From contig JAXLUR010000001.1 in the NCBI GenBank assembly GCA_046329435.1, positions 310,001 to 374,000 on the forward strand: a stretch of DNA of 64,000 nt, read 5' to 3'. The DNA comes from M3007 sp046329435. GTDB lineage: Bacteria; Bacteroidota; Bacteroidia; Chitinophagales; Saprospiraceae. Shown one piece after another: positions 26,568 through 34,171 of this stretch. Every line of letters starts with the position of its first letter. Position 1 is the first letter of the stretch. A program made the translations under genes and the position numbers. The notes beneath the pieces were generated by a model. The model saw only the letters and a program-made list of their open reading frames with translations, made no database searches and was not told where the DNA came from.

Positions 26568-27221
26568 ATGCCTACCGATAACGCACCCATCGACCCGTCC
26601 GCATTGCGGAGTATATTCCCGGCTTTCGACCAGCACGACCTGATCGAGTGGTTGCTGGAAAAGACTGTTTACAAGGAAATTGCTGTCAATCAACAAATTA
26701 TGCAAGTCGGCGGCCCTGTTCGTTTTGTGCCGCTGGTGCTTCAGGGCTCTATCAAGGTATCCACCGAGGATGCCGATGGCAGGGAGATTTTTCTGTACTA
26801 CATCCTGCCTGGCGAAACCTGCGCCATAACCCTCAATACCTGTTATAAAAACGAAGGGAGCCGCATCAATGCGCTTACCCAGGAGCCTGCGCGGGTGCTT
26901 TTATTGCCCGCTGCCGAAGTGTACGAAGCCGCCCGGCGCTACCCTTCCTGGCAACGTTTTGCTTTCGACAGTTTTGGAAGACGCTACGACGAACTGTTGC
27001 AAACCCTTGAAAGCGTGGTATTCCAGCGGCTCGACGAGCGCCTGCTCGGTTATTTGCGCGAAAAAGCCGCCGCCCTGCAAACCCGCGAAATCCGGATATC
27101 GCAGCAGCAGATCGCCGACGACCTGAACAGTTCCAGGGAGGCTATTTCCCGGCTGATTCGTCAGTTGGAAGATCGGGGCGACCTCACGCACGCCCGGGGG
27201 ATTATCACTCTAAGTGCCTGA
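26568..27221 (+). CDS. Crp/Fnr-family regulator 2
   Basis: A 217-residue paralogue of the regulator at 20008. The beta-roll (about 15-125) contains GETCAITLNTC, again two cysteines at the position where cAMP-binding CRP has GEFIGEL. The recognition helix SSREAISRLIRQL keeps R-E-x3-R for GTGA half-sites. There is no FNR-type Fe-S Cys cluster. The start at ATG 26568 follows a -7 element. It sits inside the island between the YeeE unit and the small membrane protein unit, so it is a second candidate to bind the eight operators. Confidence 0.9.
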   Translation: MPTDNAPIDPSALRSIFPAFDQHDLIEWLLEKTVYKEIAVNQQIMQVGGPVRFVPLVLQGSIKVSTEDADGREIFLYYILPGETCAITLNTCYKNEGSRINALTQEPARVLLLPAAEVYEAARRYPSWQRFAFDSFGRRYDELLQTLESVVFQRLDERLLGYLREKAAALQTREIRISQQQIADDLNSSREAISRLIRQLEDRGDLTHARGIITLSA

Positions 27222-27261
27222 ACAACAAATTTTTATAATTTTTTTCGCGATTTTGTTTCAA

Positions 27262-27306
27262 TGTGATCGAGATCACATTTCCGGACAGCCAGTTGGTCGA
27301 ACTTTG
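27262..27306 (+). promoter_or_regulatory. TGTGA-N6-TCACA operator with -7 element, small membrane protein unit
   Basis: TGTGATCGAGATCACA (27262-27277) is centred 33.5 bp before the TTTG (27303-27306) of GAACTTTG. The first ATG, of a 32-residue membrane peptide, follows 21 nt later. Confidence 0.85.
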
Positions 27307-27327
27307 AGTGATTAAATCGCCGAAGCA

Positions 27328-27426
27328 ATGAAAAACGCATCCACCGCACTGAAACTGATTCTGGTCTGTATCCTGTGTGCTGGGTTGGTAGCCCTCATTG
27401 CCGGACTCATACAACTCATTCGTTAA
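27328..27426 (+). CDS. 32-residue membrane peptide
   Basis: A short frame, ATG at 27328 and stop at 27424, encoding a polar start (MKNASTALK), one hydrophobic helix of about 20 residues containing two cysteines (LVCILCAGLVALIAG) and a short basic end (LIQLIR). It is the first start codon after an operator promoter and lies 21 nt upstream of the DUF2892 gene, so it is well placed to be translated. Single-helix peptides of this kind often associate with larger membrane proteins. No family is recognised. Confidence 0.6.
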   Translation: MKNASTALKLILVCILCAGLVALIAGLIQLIR

Positions 27427-27447
27427 ACAAACCAGCTTTGATCCGCC

Positions 27448-27660
27448 ATGAAAAAGAACATGGGAAACGTTGACCGCATCATCCGGCTCGTTGTAGCCGC
27501 CATCGCCGCCTTTCTGTATTTTAACGGCACCCTGACCGGTACGCTGGGCATCGTTGCCCTTGTTGTGGCCGTCATTTTTGCACTCACCAGCCTCATCAGT
27601 TTTTGCCCCCTTTATGCCATCGTCGGCCTTTCTACCTGCCCTGCCGACGCGAAAAAATAA
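27448..27660 (+). CDS. DUF2892 / YgaP-like transmembrane protein
   Basis: A 70-residue protein with the family pattern MKKNMGNVDRIIRL, two membrane helices (about 12-28 and 33-50) separated by GTLTGTLG, and the conserved end FCPLYAIVGLSTC. This is the membrane domain found fused to rhodanese in YgaP, common beside sulfurtransferase genes. It is the second gene of a unit under the island operator and ends 21 nt before a strong terminator. It probably helps pass sulfane sulfur or thiocyanate at the inner membrane. Confidence 0.9.
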   Translation: MKKNMGNVDRIIRLVVAAIAAFLYFNGTLTGTLGIVALVVAVIFALTSLISFCPLYAIVGLSTCPADAKK

Positions 27661-27681
27661 CTTTGCCCGGCCTGTTGCGGC

Positions 27682-27718
27682 AAGGCAGCCACCACTGGAT
27701 GGCTGCCTTATTTTTTTT
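27682..27718 (+). terminator. Rho-independent terminator after the DUF2892 gene
   Basis: A perfect 10-bp stem (27682-27691 with 27700-27709), 8-nt loop and eight T (27711-27718). It overlaps the 3' end of the convergent thioredoxin gene. Confidence 0.9.
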
Positions 27719-28916
27719 GAAAAAACTGCTCTACAAAGGCTGTCAACTCCGCACCGTGCAGGTTTTTAGCTAACACCGTGCCTTTTTCATCGAGGATAAA
27801 ATTGGCCGGGATGGTGGTGATGCGAAGCCGGTCGAGAAACGGGCTGACGTCGCCCTGCAAATGGGAAGCCTGGCGCCAGCTGGCGCCGTCCTTCGCGATG
27901 GCTGCCGACCACGCCGGGCGGTTGCTGTCGAGCGAATAACCGATGATCTGGAGACCCTGCTCCCGGTATTTGGGGTACAAATTGGCCAGCACTTCCCGGT
28001 TTTCCTTGCGGCAGGGTGCACACCAGGATGCCCACAAATCAATGATTGTCAATTTTTTACCCAATAATTGATACAGATCACTCGTGTCGCCTGACAGCAT
28101 GGGCAGATCGAAATCGGGCATGGGGTCGCCTGTTTGCACGGGCAATTGTCCGGGGTCGGCCAGGGTGCACAGTTGCTGTACAAAAGCGTTTTCGGGCGCT
28201 ATTTCCCGCCAGCGATTGCATTGGCGTGTAATGAACTCCGGCATTCGTTCGTAGTCGCCCTCTGGGCTGGCCCAGCGGATAGCTGTCAGCGCGGGGAAAA
28301 GGGCATTGGTCGTGTCGGCAAAAGCCATCAGAGTGGCCTGGTAGGCTGCGCGTGCCTGCTCATGCTCAAGAATAGCGTTTTCGTCGTGTTCCTCAATTGA
28401 TTGTTCGCGAAGCTGGCGTTGTTGCCAGGCTGCGAGCCTTGTTTTTTGCAATTGCAGCATGATTTGTTGTTCAGCCGAAGCCCGTTCGAAAGCTACACTG
28501 GCCTGAAAGCGCTCCGCATTGGCGCGCAGGACGATGGATTCTCCCGAATGAAGGATCAGGGGGATGTAATTGGAATGCGCAGGATCTTCCTCGTCCAGTT
28601 TGTTGGCGAATCGGCTGCCCGATTGCTGCACGCATATTTCCAGCAAAACCGCCTGCTGCAAAGCCGGCAAGCGGGTGAAACTAAAAGAGCCGTCGGCTCC
28701 GATCGCTGCCGAATCAATGACTTTTCCGGTGAAGCTGCCGGCGATTTCCTCGAAAGAACCCGGCATTATGAGATAAACTATTGGTTTCCAGTCATTCGTG
28801 CGCTGAATATTTCCTTCGATGGAGGGGTTGCCTGCCGTTGTCTGGCATTGCGCGGCCCACATGCCCAGCAGGATAAAAAATGGTAATGCGATGAGGGACA
28901 ACCGGTTGTAGTTCAT
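27708..28916 (-). CDS. TlpA-family thioredoxin-like protein with DUF4369-like N-terminus
   Basis: A 402-residue protein with a signal peptide (LIALPFFILLGMWAAQC, possibly a lipoprotein since Cys follows AQ). An N-terminal beta domain of DUF4369 type (about 30-120), a helical linker rich in Gln and Glu, and a C-terminal TlpA/AhpC-type thioredoxin domain (about 260-400) follow, with active site WASWCAPCRKEN. It acts as a periplasmic thiol-disulfide reductase. In the sulfur island it could keep periplasmic rhodanese or cytochrome thiols reduced. It lacks the operator. Confidence 0.9.
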   Translation of the reverse strand: MNYNRLSLIALPFFILLGMWAAQCQTTAGNPSIEGNIQRTNDWKPIVYLIMPGSFEEIAGSFTGKVIDSAAIGADGSFSFTRLPALQQAVLLEICVQQSGSRFANKLDEEDPAHSNYIPLILHSGESIVLRANAERFQASVAFERASAEQQIMLQLQKTRLAAWQQRQLREQSIEEHDENAILEHEQARAAYQATLMAFADTTNALFPALTAIRWASPEGDYERMPEFITRQCNRWREIAPENAFVQQLCTLADPGQLPVQTGDPMPDFDLPMLSGDTSDLYQLLGKKLTIIDLWASWCAPCRKENREVLANLYPKYREQGLQIIGYSLDSNRPAWSAAIAKDGASWRQASHLQGDVSPFLDRLRITTIPANFILDEKGTVLAKNLHGAELTAFVEQFFQKK

Positions 28917-28960
28917 GGATAATCAAACGTTTCAGGAGGGCAAAAGTAGGCGCAGCAATA

Positions 28961-28995
28961 TAAAAACCCGCCCTACCAATTCCGGCTGGGCGGGT
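28961..28995 (-). terminator. Rho-independent terminator after CstB-like gene 2
   Basis: An 8-bp stem (28966-28973 with 28988-28995) with a 14-nt loop, followed on the minus strand by five T (28962-28966). It lies 36 nt past the stop codon of the gene at 29032. Confidence 0.8.
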
Positions 28996-29031
28996 CGTCT
29001 ATGGAAGACTACTCTGTCAAGTACACATTTC

Positions 29032-30444
29032 TTACAGTTCGGTGATTTGCTCCACGAACTGGGTCAGCTGGGCTTTGCCCGAAGCTTTGATGGCGGAGAA
29101 GCCGCCGTCCACATCGACGACGTTGTCAAACCCGCGGCTTTTGAGTATGCTGGCAGCGATAGCCGAGCGGTAGCCGCCTGCGCAATGGATCAGGTAGGTC
29201 TGATTGCGGTTGATCTCGGCCATGTTGCGGTTGATGAAGTCGAGCGGGAAGTTGCGGGCGCCCACGAGATGTTCGGCGTCGTATTCGCTTTTGCGGCGTA
29301 CGTCGAGGGTGATTTCCGAACTTTTGCCGTGGCGGCCGAGGAATTCATCCACTGTGATGGTTTCGAGCGTATCGACTTCGCGGTTGTCGGCTTTCCATGC
29401 GGCCATTCCACCTTTCAGGAAGCCCTGGCAGTTGTCGTAACCGACGCGGGCAAGGCGGGTAACGGCTTCTTCTTCCGTGCCTTCATCGCAAACCAGTAAG
29501 AGGGACTGCTGCAGGTCGGTAACCAGCGTGCCAACCCAGGAGGCAAACTGGCCGTCGAGGCCGATGAAAATAGCGCCGGGAATGAAACCCTTGATGAAGT
29601 CTTCTTTCTTGCGTGTGTCGAGGATCAGGGCGCCTGTCGATTCGGCTACGGTGACAAATTCGCGCACGTTGAGCGGCGTGCTGCCCTGTTGCATCACATT
29701 GTCGATGCTTTCGTAGCCCATGCGGTTCATTACGGCATTTTTGGGGAAATACTGCGGCGGATCGACAAGGCCTTCGGTCACTTCCCTGACAAACTCGGCC
29801 TTGCTCATATCGGCACGCAAAGCATAGTTGAACTGTTTTTGGAGGCCGATGGTGCTTTCCGTTTCCTTGGCCATTTTTTTGCCGCAGGCGGAACCTGCGC
29901 CGTGGCCTGGATAAACCACCACATCGTCGGGCAGGGTCATGATTTTGTTGCGGAGGGAGTCGAACAGAAGTCCGGCCAGGTCCTCGCGGGAGAGGTCGCT
30001 TTTTACGGCAAGGTCGGGGCGACCCACGTCGCCGATAAAGAGCGTATCGCCGGTAAATACAGCGACATCCTTGCCGTTTTCATCGCGGAGCAGGAAGCTG
30101 GACGATTCCATGGTATGCCCCGGCGTATGCAATACGACCAGGCTGAGTTTGCCGATTTTCAGCACTTCGCCGTCAGCGGCGACGTGCGCTTCGAAGTTGG
30201 GCTTCGCCGTGGGGCCGAACACGATGGTGGCGCCTGTTTTTTTCGCCAGATCGAGGTGGCCGCTGACAAAATCCGCATGGAAGTGGGTTTCGAGCACGTA
30301 TTTGATCCTGGCGCCGTCGGCCGTGGCACGGTCAATGTAGGGCGCGGTTTCACGGAGCGGGTCGATGATTGCGGCCTCGCCGTCCGACTCGATATAATAT
30401 GCTGCTTCTGCCAGGCAACCGGTATAGAGTTGTTCAACTTTCAT
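29032..30444 (-). CDS. CstB-like persulfide dioxygenase-rhodanese fusion 2
   Basis: A 470-residue paralogue of the protein at 21672 with the same three-domain order: persulfide dioxygenase (THFHADFVSGH, GSACGKK), first rhodanese and second rhodanese (active loop HCAGGYRS). It differs in the first rhodanese loop, which reads LVCDEGTEEE and so keeps a Cys at the catalytic position that the other copy lacks. It is on the opposite strand in front of the peroxiredoxin gene. Only a degraded operator is found upstream, so expression may differ from copy 1. Confidence 0.92.
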   Translation of the reverse strand: MKVEQLYTGCLAEAAYYIESDGEAAIIDPLRETAPYIDRATADGARIKYVLETHFHADFVSGHLDLAKKTGATIVFGPTAKPNFEAHVAADGEVLKIGKLSLVVLHTPGHTMESSSFLLRDENGKDVAVFTGDTLFIGDVGRPDLAVKSDLSREDLAGLLFDSLRNKIMTLPDDVVVYPGHGAGSACGKKMAKETESTIGLQKQFNYALRADMSKAEFVREVTEGLVDPPQYFPKNAVMNRMGYESIDNVMQQGSTPLNVREFVTVAESTGALILDTRKKEDFIKGFIPGAIFIGLDGQFASWVGTLVTDLQQSLLLVCDEGTEEEAVTRLARVGYDNCQGFLKGGMAAWKADNREVDTLETITVDEFLGRHGKSSEITLDVRRKSEYDAEHLVGARNFPLDFINRNMAEINRNQTYLIHCAGGYRSAIAASILKSRGFDNVVDVDGGFSAIKASGKAQLTQFVEQITEL

Positions 30445-30760
30445 AATGCGTGAGAAGTGTAATTGGTGATGTAAAAAACGTGGTCAGTTCCTTTGTCCGA
30501 ATGGCATATCATCGGAACGAGAGCAAAAGTCAGGCCGCTGCCGACACCCGGGCAATGACCAAAGTCGGGCCATAAAAAAATCTGCGTCATTGGATTATTA
30601 TGATAGATTTTGTATAGAGAAATAAAAAGTGCCAAATAGTATTTGAAAAGTACAACACCTGCCTTTTTTCCTTGAAAAGTGCCAAACGATCCGCCAATCG
30701 GTCAATGCCAGCCCTCCGTCTGGTGGCGACCTTTGCATTCCACTATCTTATATCACATTT
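30445..30760. other. Divergent intergenic region between CstB-like gene 2 and peroxiredoxin
   Basis: This 316-nt region holds no gene. It contains the degraded operator (30555-30568) and -7 element for the leftward gene, a GACCTTTG -7 element (30728-30735) for the rightward gene, an inverted repeat CAAATA-G-TATTTG (30633-30645), and three copies of a GAAAAGT-type motif (30624, 30641, 30672). The 13-mer ATTTGAAAAGTAC (30641-30653) recurs upstream of the sulfide:quinone oxidoreductase gene. Confidence 0.6.
30524..30568 (-). promoter_or_regulatory. Degraded operator with -7 element, CstB-like gene 2
   Basis: On the minus strand the -7 element GACTTTTG begins its TTTG at 30527. A partial palindrome (TGA-N6-TC on the plus strand, 30555-30568) is centred 34.5 bp upstream, exactly the spacing of the intact sites, but only 5 of the 8 conserved bases match. 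Confidence 0.4.
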
Positions 30761-31411
30761 ATGGAAACCACTGCTTTGACAACCATGCCCCGCATCGGCG
30801 ACCTTGCCCCCGATTTTGAAGCGATGACGACCACTGGCAAGCTTCGTTTTTCGGATTACGCCAAAGGGACGTGGACCATCCTTTTTTCGCACCCCGCTGA
30901 TTTTACGCCCGTCTGCACAACGGAGATGTCCGGCTTCGCGCAGGAAAAAGACTTTTTTGCCGCCCGCGGCGCCAAACTGATTGGCCTCAGCATCGACAGC
31001 ATCCATGCCCACATCGCCTGGGTGCAGAATGTGCGCGAAAAAACAGGCGTCTTGTTTGAATTCCCCATCATTGCCGACCTCGACATGTCGGTCGCCAAAC
31101 TTTACGGCATGCTGCAGCCCGGCGAAAGCGAAACGGCGGCTGTGCGCGCGGTCTTTTTCATCGACCCGAACTTCAAAATCCGCCTCATCATGTACTACCC
31201 GCTGAACGTGGGCCGCAATATGGAGGAAATCAAACGGGTACTCATTGCGCTGCAAACCGCCGACGAACACAAATGCGCGCTGCCGCTCAACTGGAAACCC
31301 GGTGAAAAAGCCATCGTGCCACCGCCCAAAACCCTCGACGAACTCGATACGCGCCTGAAAAGCAACTATGAAATGGTTGACTTCTACCTGGCCAAACGCG
31401 ATCTTAATTGA
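30761..31411 (+). CDS. Prx6-type (1-Cys) peroxiredoxin
   Basis: A 216-residue peroxiredoxin with the peroxidatic Cys at C52 in PADFTPVCTTEMSGF and the C-terminal Prx6 extension (from KCALPLNWKPGEKAIVPPP). It reduces hydroperoxides in the cytoplasm; Prx6 enzymes regenerate with low-molecular-weight thiols. Within a sulfur-oxidation island it may guard against peroxide made by sulfide chemistry or reduce per-sulfurated thiols. No GTGA-N6-TCAC operator is visible 34 bp before its -7 element; it shares GAAAAGT repeats with the SQR promoter. Confidence 0.93.
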   Translation: METTALTTMPRIGDLAPDFEAMTTTGKLRFSDYAKGTWTILFSHPADFTPVCTTEMSGFAQEKDFFAARGAKLIGLSIDSIHAHIAWVQNVREKTGVLFEFPIIADLDMSVAKLYGMLQPGESETAAVRAVFFIDPNFKIRLIMYYPLNVGRNMEEIKRVLIALQTADEHKCALPLNWKPGEKAIVPPPKTLDELDTRLKSNYEMVDFYLAKRDLN

Positions 31412-31438
31412 TTTACTTCTTCAATGTTGTTGTTTTGA

Positions 31439-31473
31439 GCGCCGCTTCCGATCCCGGGGGCGGCGCACTTTTT
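31439..31473 (+). terminator. Rho-independent terminator after the peroxiredoxin gene
   Basis: A GC-rich 7-bp stem (31439-31445 with 31460-31466) and five T at 31469-31473, 28 nt past the stop codon. Confidence 0.75.
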
Positions 31474-31667
31474 GTATCGACGGCACTCGGGTAAATTGTA
31501 TTTCACTTTTATAGCACAACAGCAGTCTAATATTGCCAACAAAACACGGCAAGCGTAATTTAATTTTAAAACACCTGATAAATCCAATTTTGCATTTGAA
31601 AAGTACCATTGCGCCGTTGACAGGAAGGGGATTTTTGTCGCTGTATTAACCAAGCTGACGTACCATC

Positions 31668-32861
31668 ATGAAGAATCACCACCAAATTGTAGTCATCGGA
31701 GGCGGGAACGCGGGCATATCCGTTTCGGCGCAATTGCTCCGCAAGAACAAAAAACTCGATATCGCTATCGTAGATCCGGCCGACAAACACTATTACCAGC
31801 CTGCCTGGACGCTGGTCGGAGGCGGCGCTTTCGATATCAACGACACCGTACGCGATGAAGCGGAGGTGATGCCTAATAATGTAACCTGGATCAAGGAAAA
31901 AGCGAACGGTTTTGTGCCGGAAGAAAACAAGGTGTTGCTGGCACACGGGGCGCTTACCTACGATTACCTCATCGTTTGTCCGGGTATTCAGCTCAACTGG
32001 GGCGCAATCAAGGGTTTGCCCGAAACGCTTGGGAAAAACAATGTCTGCAGCAATTATTCCTTCGAAACGGCGCCCTACACCTTCGAGTGCGTCAAAAACT
32101 TCAAAGGAGGCAAGGCTATTTTTCATAACCCATCCACGCCGGTAAAATGCGGTGGCGCCCCGCACAAGATCATGTACCTGGCCACCGATTATTTCCGCAA
32201 ACACGGCGTATTGCCCAGGGCAGATGTGCAATACTGGAGCGGAGCCGGAAAACTCTTCGCGGTACCGCGCTACGAATCCACCCTGCTCGACGTATGCAAG
32301 CGCGGCAATATCAAGTTGAATTTCAATGTCAACCTGACGGAGATCGACGGCCCGAACCACAAGGCAACTTTTGTGGGTTTCGGTGAAAACAACAAGGATC
32401 AAGTGTACGAGGTGGCATTTGATATGATCCACGTCACGCCGCCGCAAAGCGCCCCCGATTTTATTCGCAACAGCCCGCTTGCCAACCCGGCAGGCTGGGT
32501 GGAGGTGGACAAAGGCACGCTTCAGCACGTACGCCACGCCAATGTCTTTTCGCTGGGCGATGCCGCCGGCCTGCCGATTTCCAAAACTGGCGCCGCTATT
32601 CGCAAACAGGCGCCCGTGGTGGTACAAAACCTGCACGATGTGATGAACGGTCAGAAACCCTCGGCAACCTATCTGGGATATACTTCCTGCCCCCTCGTAA
32701 CCGGCTACGGCAAGCTGGTGCTTGCCGAATTCGACTACAACAATACCCCCATGGAAACCTTCCCCTTCGACCAGTCGAAGGAACGTTGGTCGATGTATCA
32801 ACTCAAAAAGCAGGTGCTGCCCAGAATGTACTGGTCGGCAATTCTGAAAGGCCTGGCCTGA
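31668..32861 (+). CDS. Sulfide:quinone oxidoreductase (SQOR-like)
   Basis: A 397-residue FAD flavoprotein starting with the dinucleotide-binding loop VVIGGGNAGISVS. Two redox cysteines are visible: C161 in PVKCGGAPHK and C341 in GYTSCPLVTGYG. The surroundings match the C201 and C379 motifs of human mitochondrial SQOR more than classic bacterial type I SQR. It oxidises H2S, reduces the quinone pool and hands the sulfane sulfur to a small thiol. That product is the substrate of the CstB-like dioxygenases. It is peripheral at the inner membrane, with amphipathic C-terminus QLKKQVLPRMYWSAIL. Confidence 0.95.
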   Translation: MKNHHQIVVIGGGNAGISVSAQLLRKNKKLDIAIVDPADKHYYQPAWTLVGGGAFDINDTVRDEAEVMPNNVTWIKEKANGFVPEENKVLLAHGALTYDYLIVCPGIQLNWGAIKGLPETLGKNNVCSNYSFETAPYTFECVKNFKGGKAIFHNPSTPVKCGGAPHKIMYLATDYFRKHGVLPRADVQYWSGAGKLFAVPRYESTLLDVCKRGNIKLNFNVNLTEIDGPNHKATFVGFGENNKDQVYEVAFDMIHVTPPQSAPDFIRNSPLANPAGWVEVDKGTLQHVRHANVFSLGDAAGLPISKTGAAIRKQAPVVVQNLHDVMNGQKPSATYLGYTSCPLVTGYGKLVLAEFDYNNTPMETFPFDQSKERWSMYQLKKQVLPRMYWSAILKGLA

Positions 32862-32887
32862 CCCCCGCATAAAATATCTCCAAAGGA

Positions 32888-32914
32888 ACGCCTGTTTGTA
32901 CGACGGGCGTTTTT
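32888..32914 (+). terminator. Terminator after the sulfide:quinone oxidoreductase gene
   Basis: A 7-bp stem (32888-32894 with 32904-32910, one G-T pair) followed by four T at 32911-32914 and further T-rich sequence. It ends 6 nt before the next operator. Confidence 0.7.
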
Positions 32915-32920
32915 CTTTTG

Positions 32921-32965
32921 TGTGAGAAATGTCACGCTGCCCCGCCGGCATAGTGCCAAACTTTG
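32921..32965 (+). promoter_or_regulatory. GTGA-N6-TCAC operator with -7 element, cytochrome/SoxB-like unit
   Basis: TGTGAGAAATGTCACG (32921-32936) is centred 33.5 bp before the TTTG (32962-32965) of AAACTTTG. The cytochrome ATG follows 41 nt later. Confidence 0.85.
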
Positions 32966-33006
32966 TATCAGAATTCCATTCCTTTCTGATCTACCCTTTC
33001 GCATTC

Positions 33007-34167
33007 ATGGATATCGGTGCTTTTTACTTCCCCGTCTTCTGGCTTTTGATCGCAGTTTTGGTGATTGGCCTGATGGTCGTTTCTACCGGCATGGCATTTT
33101 ACAGGCAAAAAATCCTGCTTGATCCATTGCACGGATGGGCCATCCAGAAGCAATTGCATTTTTTAAATCTGTTGCGCAACGGCATTCGAATACTGGCCGC
33201 CTTGCTCATCATTTTTGGCAGCTTGCTGTGGTGGGCCGACCGGCAGGCCGAAATCCGCGTAGTAAGCGAGCATCGCGCCCGCTTGATTCCCGCCTACGAA
33301 GCTTCGACCCTGTGGCATGCCCCCGACCCCTATCTGGCCCAGACCGACGAACACCGCGAGCTGATTGCCTACGGACGCGATTTGATCGCGCATACGCAGG
33401 ATTATTACGGCGAAAGCGGCATCGTAAGGCCTGGCAGCATCAACAAACTCAATTGCCAGAGCTGCCACCTGGAGGCCGGCTCCAAACCTTTCGGCAACAA
33501 TTATTTTGCAGTGGCCAGCACCTACCCGCAAATGCGCGCTCGTTCCGGCTCGCTGGAAACCATGTCCAAACGTGTCAACGACTGTTTTCAACGCAGCTTG
33601 AACGGACAGGCCATCGATACCACCAGCCGGGAAATGCGCGCCATTCTCGCTTATATGAAATGGCTGGGCACTGGCGTGCCCAAAGGCGAAAAACCCAAAG
33701 GCACAGGACCGGTCGAGCTGGCCATGCTCGACCGCGCGGCCGACCCCGAACGGGGCAAATACGTGTACCAAAGCAAATGTTCGAGCTGCCACGGCGCCAA
33801 TGGCCAGGGCGGCCCCATGCCCGACAGTCCGCGCGACTACCCGCCGCTATGGGGCGACCAGAGTTATAACGAAGCGGCGGGTTTGTTCCGGCTGTCTCGT
33901 CTGGCAGGATATGTGAAAGCCAACATGCCGTTTGGCGCCAGCTTCGACAATCCCCAACTGAGTGATGAAGAGGCCTGGGATGTAGCGGCCTTTATCAATA
34001 GCCAAGCCCGGCCGCCCCACCCTTTCCTGACTACCGACTGGCCCGATATCGGCAAAAAGCCGTTCGACCATCCATTTGGCCCATACAAAGATACTTTCCC
34101 CGAAATCATGCATAAATACGGCCCTTTCGGCCCCATCGTCGCATTTCAAAAACAAAACCGGAAATAA
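33007..34167 (+). CDS. Diheme c-type cytochrome, TsdA/SoxA-like
   Basis: A 386-residue membrane-anchored protein with two N-terminal helices (about 5-27 and 50-68) and two haem-binding CxxCH motifs: CQSCHLEAG and CSSCHGANG. The region between them (YPQMRARSGSLETMSKRVNDCFQRSLNG) is typical of the thiosulfate dehydrogenase TsdA and SoxA-like family. It probably takes electrons from thiosulfate or sulfite in the periplasm. The ATG at 33007 directly precedes the first helix. It lies 4 nt from the SoxB-like gene, so the two are a unit. Confidence 0.9.
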   Translation: MDIGAFYFPVFWLLIAVLVIGLMVVSTGMAFYRQKILLDPLHGWAIQKQLHFLNLLRNGIRILAALLIIFGSLLWWADRQAEIRVVSEHRARLIPAYEASTLWHAPDPYLAQTDEHRELIAYGRDLIAHTQDYYGESGIVRPGSINKLNCQSCHLEAGSKPFGNNYFAVASTYPQMRARSGSLETMSKRVNDCFQRSLNGQAIDTTSREMRAILAYMKWLGTGVPKGEKPKGTGPVELAMLDRAADPERGKYVYQSKCSSCHGANGQGGPMPDSPRDYPPLWGDQSYNEAAGLFRLSRLAGYVKANMPFGASFDNPQLSDEEAWDVAAFINSQARPPHPFLTTDWPDIGKKPFDHPFGPYKDTFPEIMHKYGPFGPIVAFQKQNRK

Positions 34168-34171
34168 CGCT

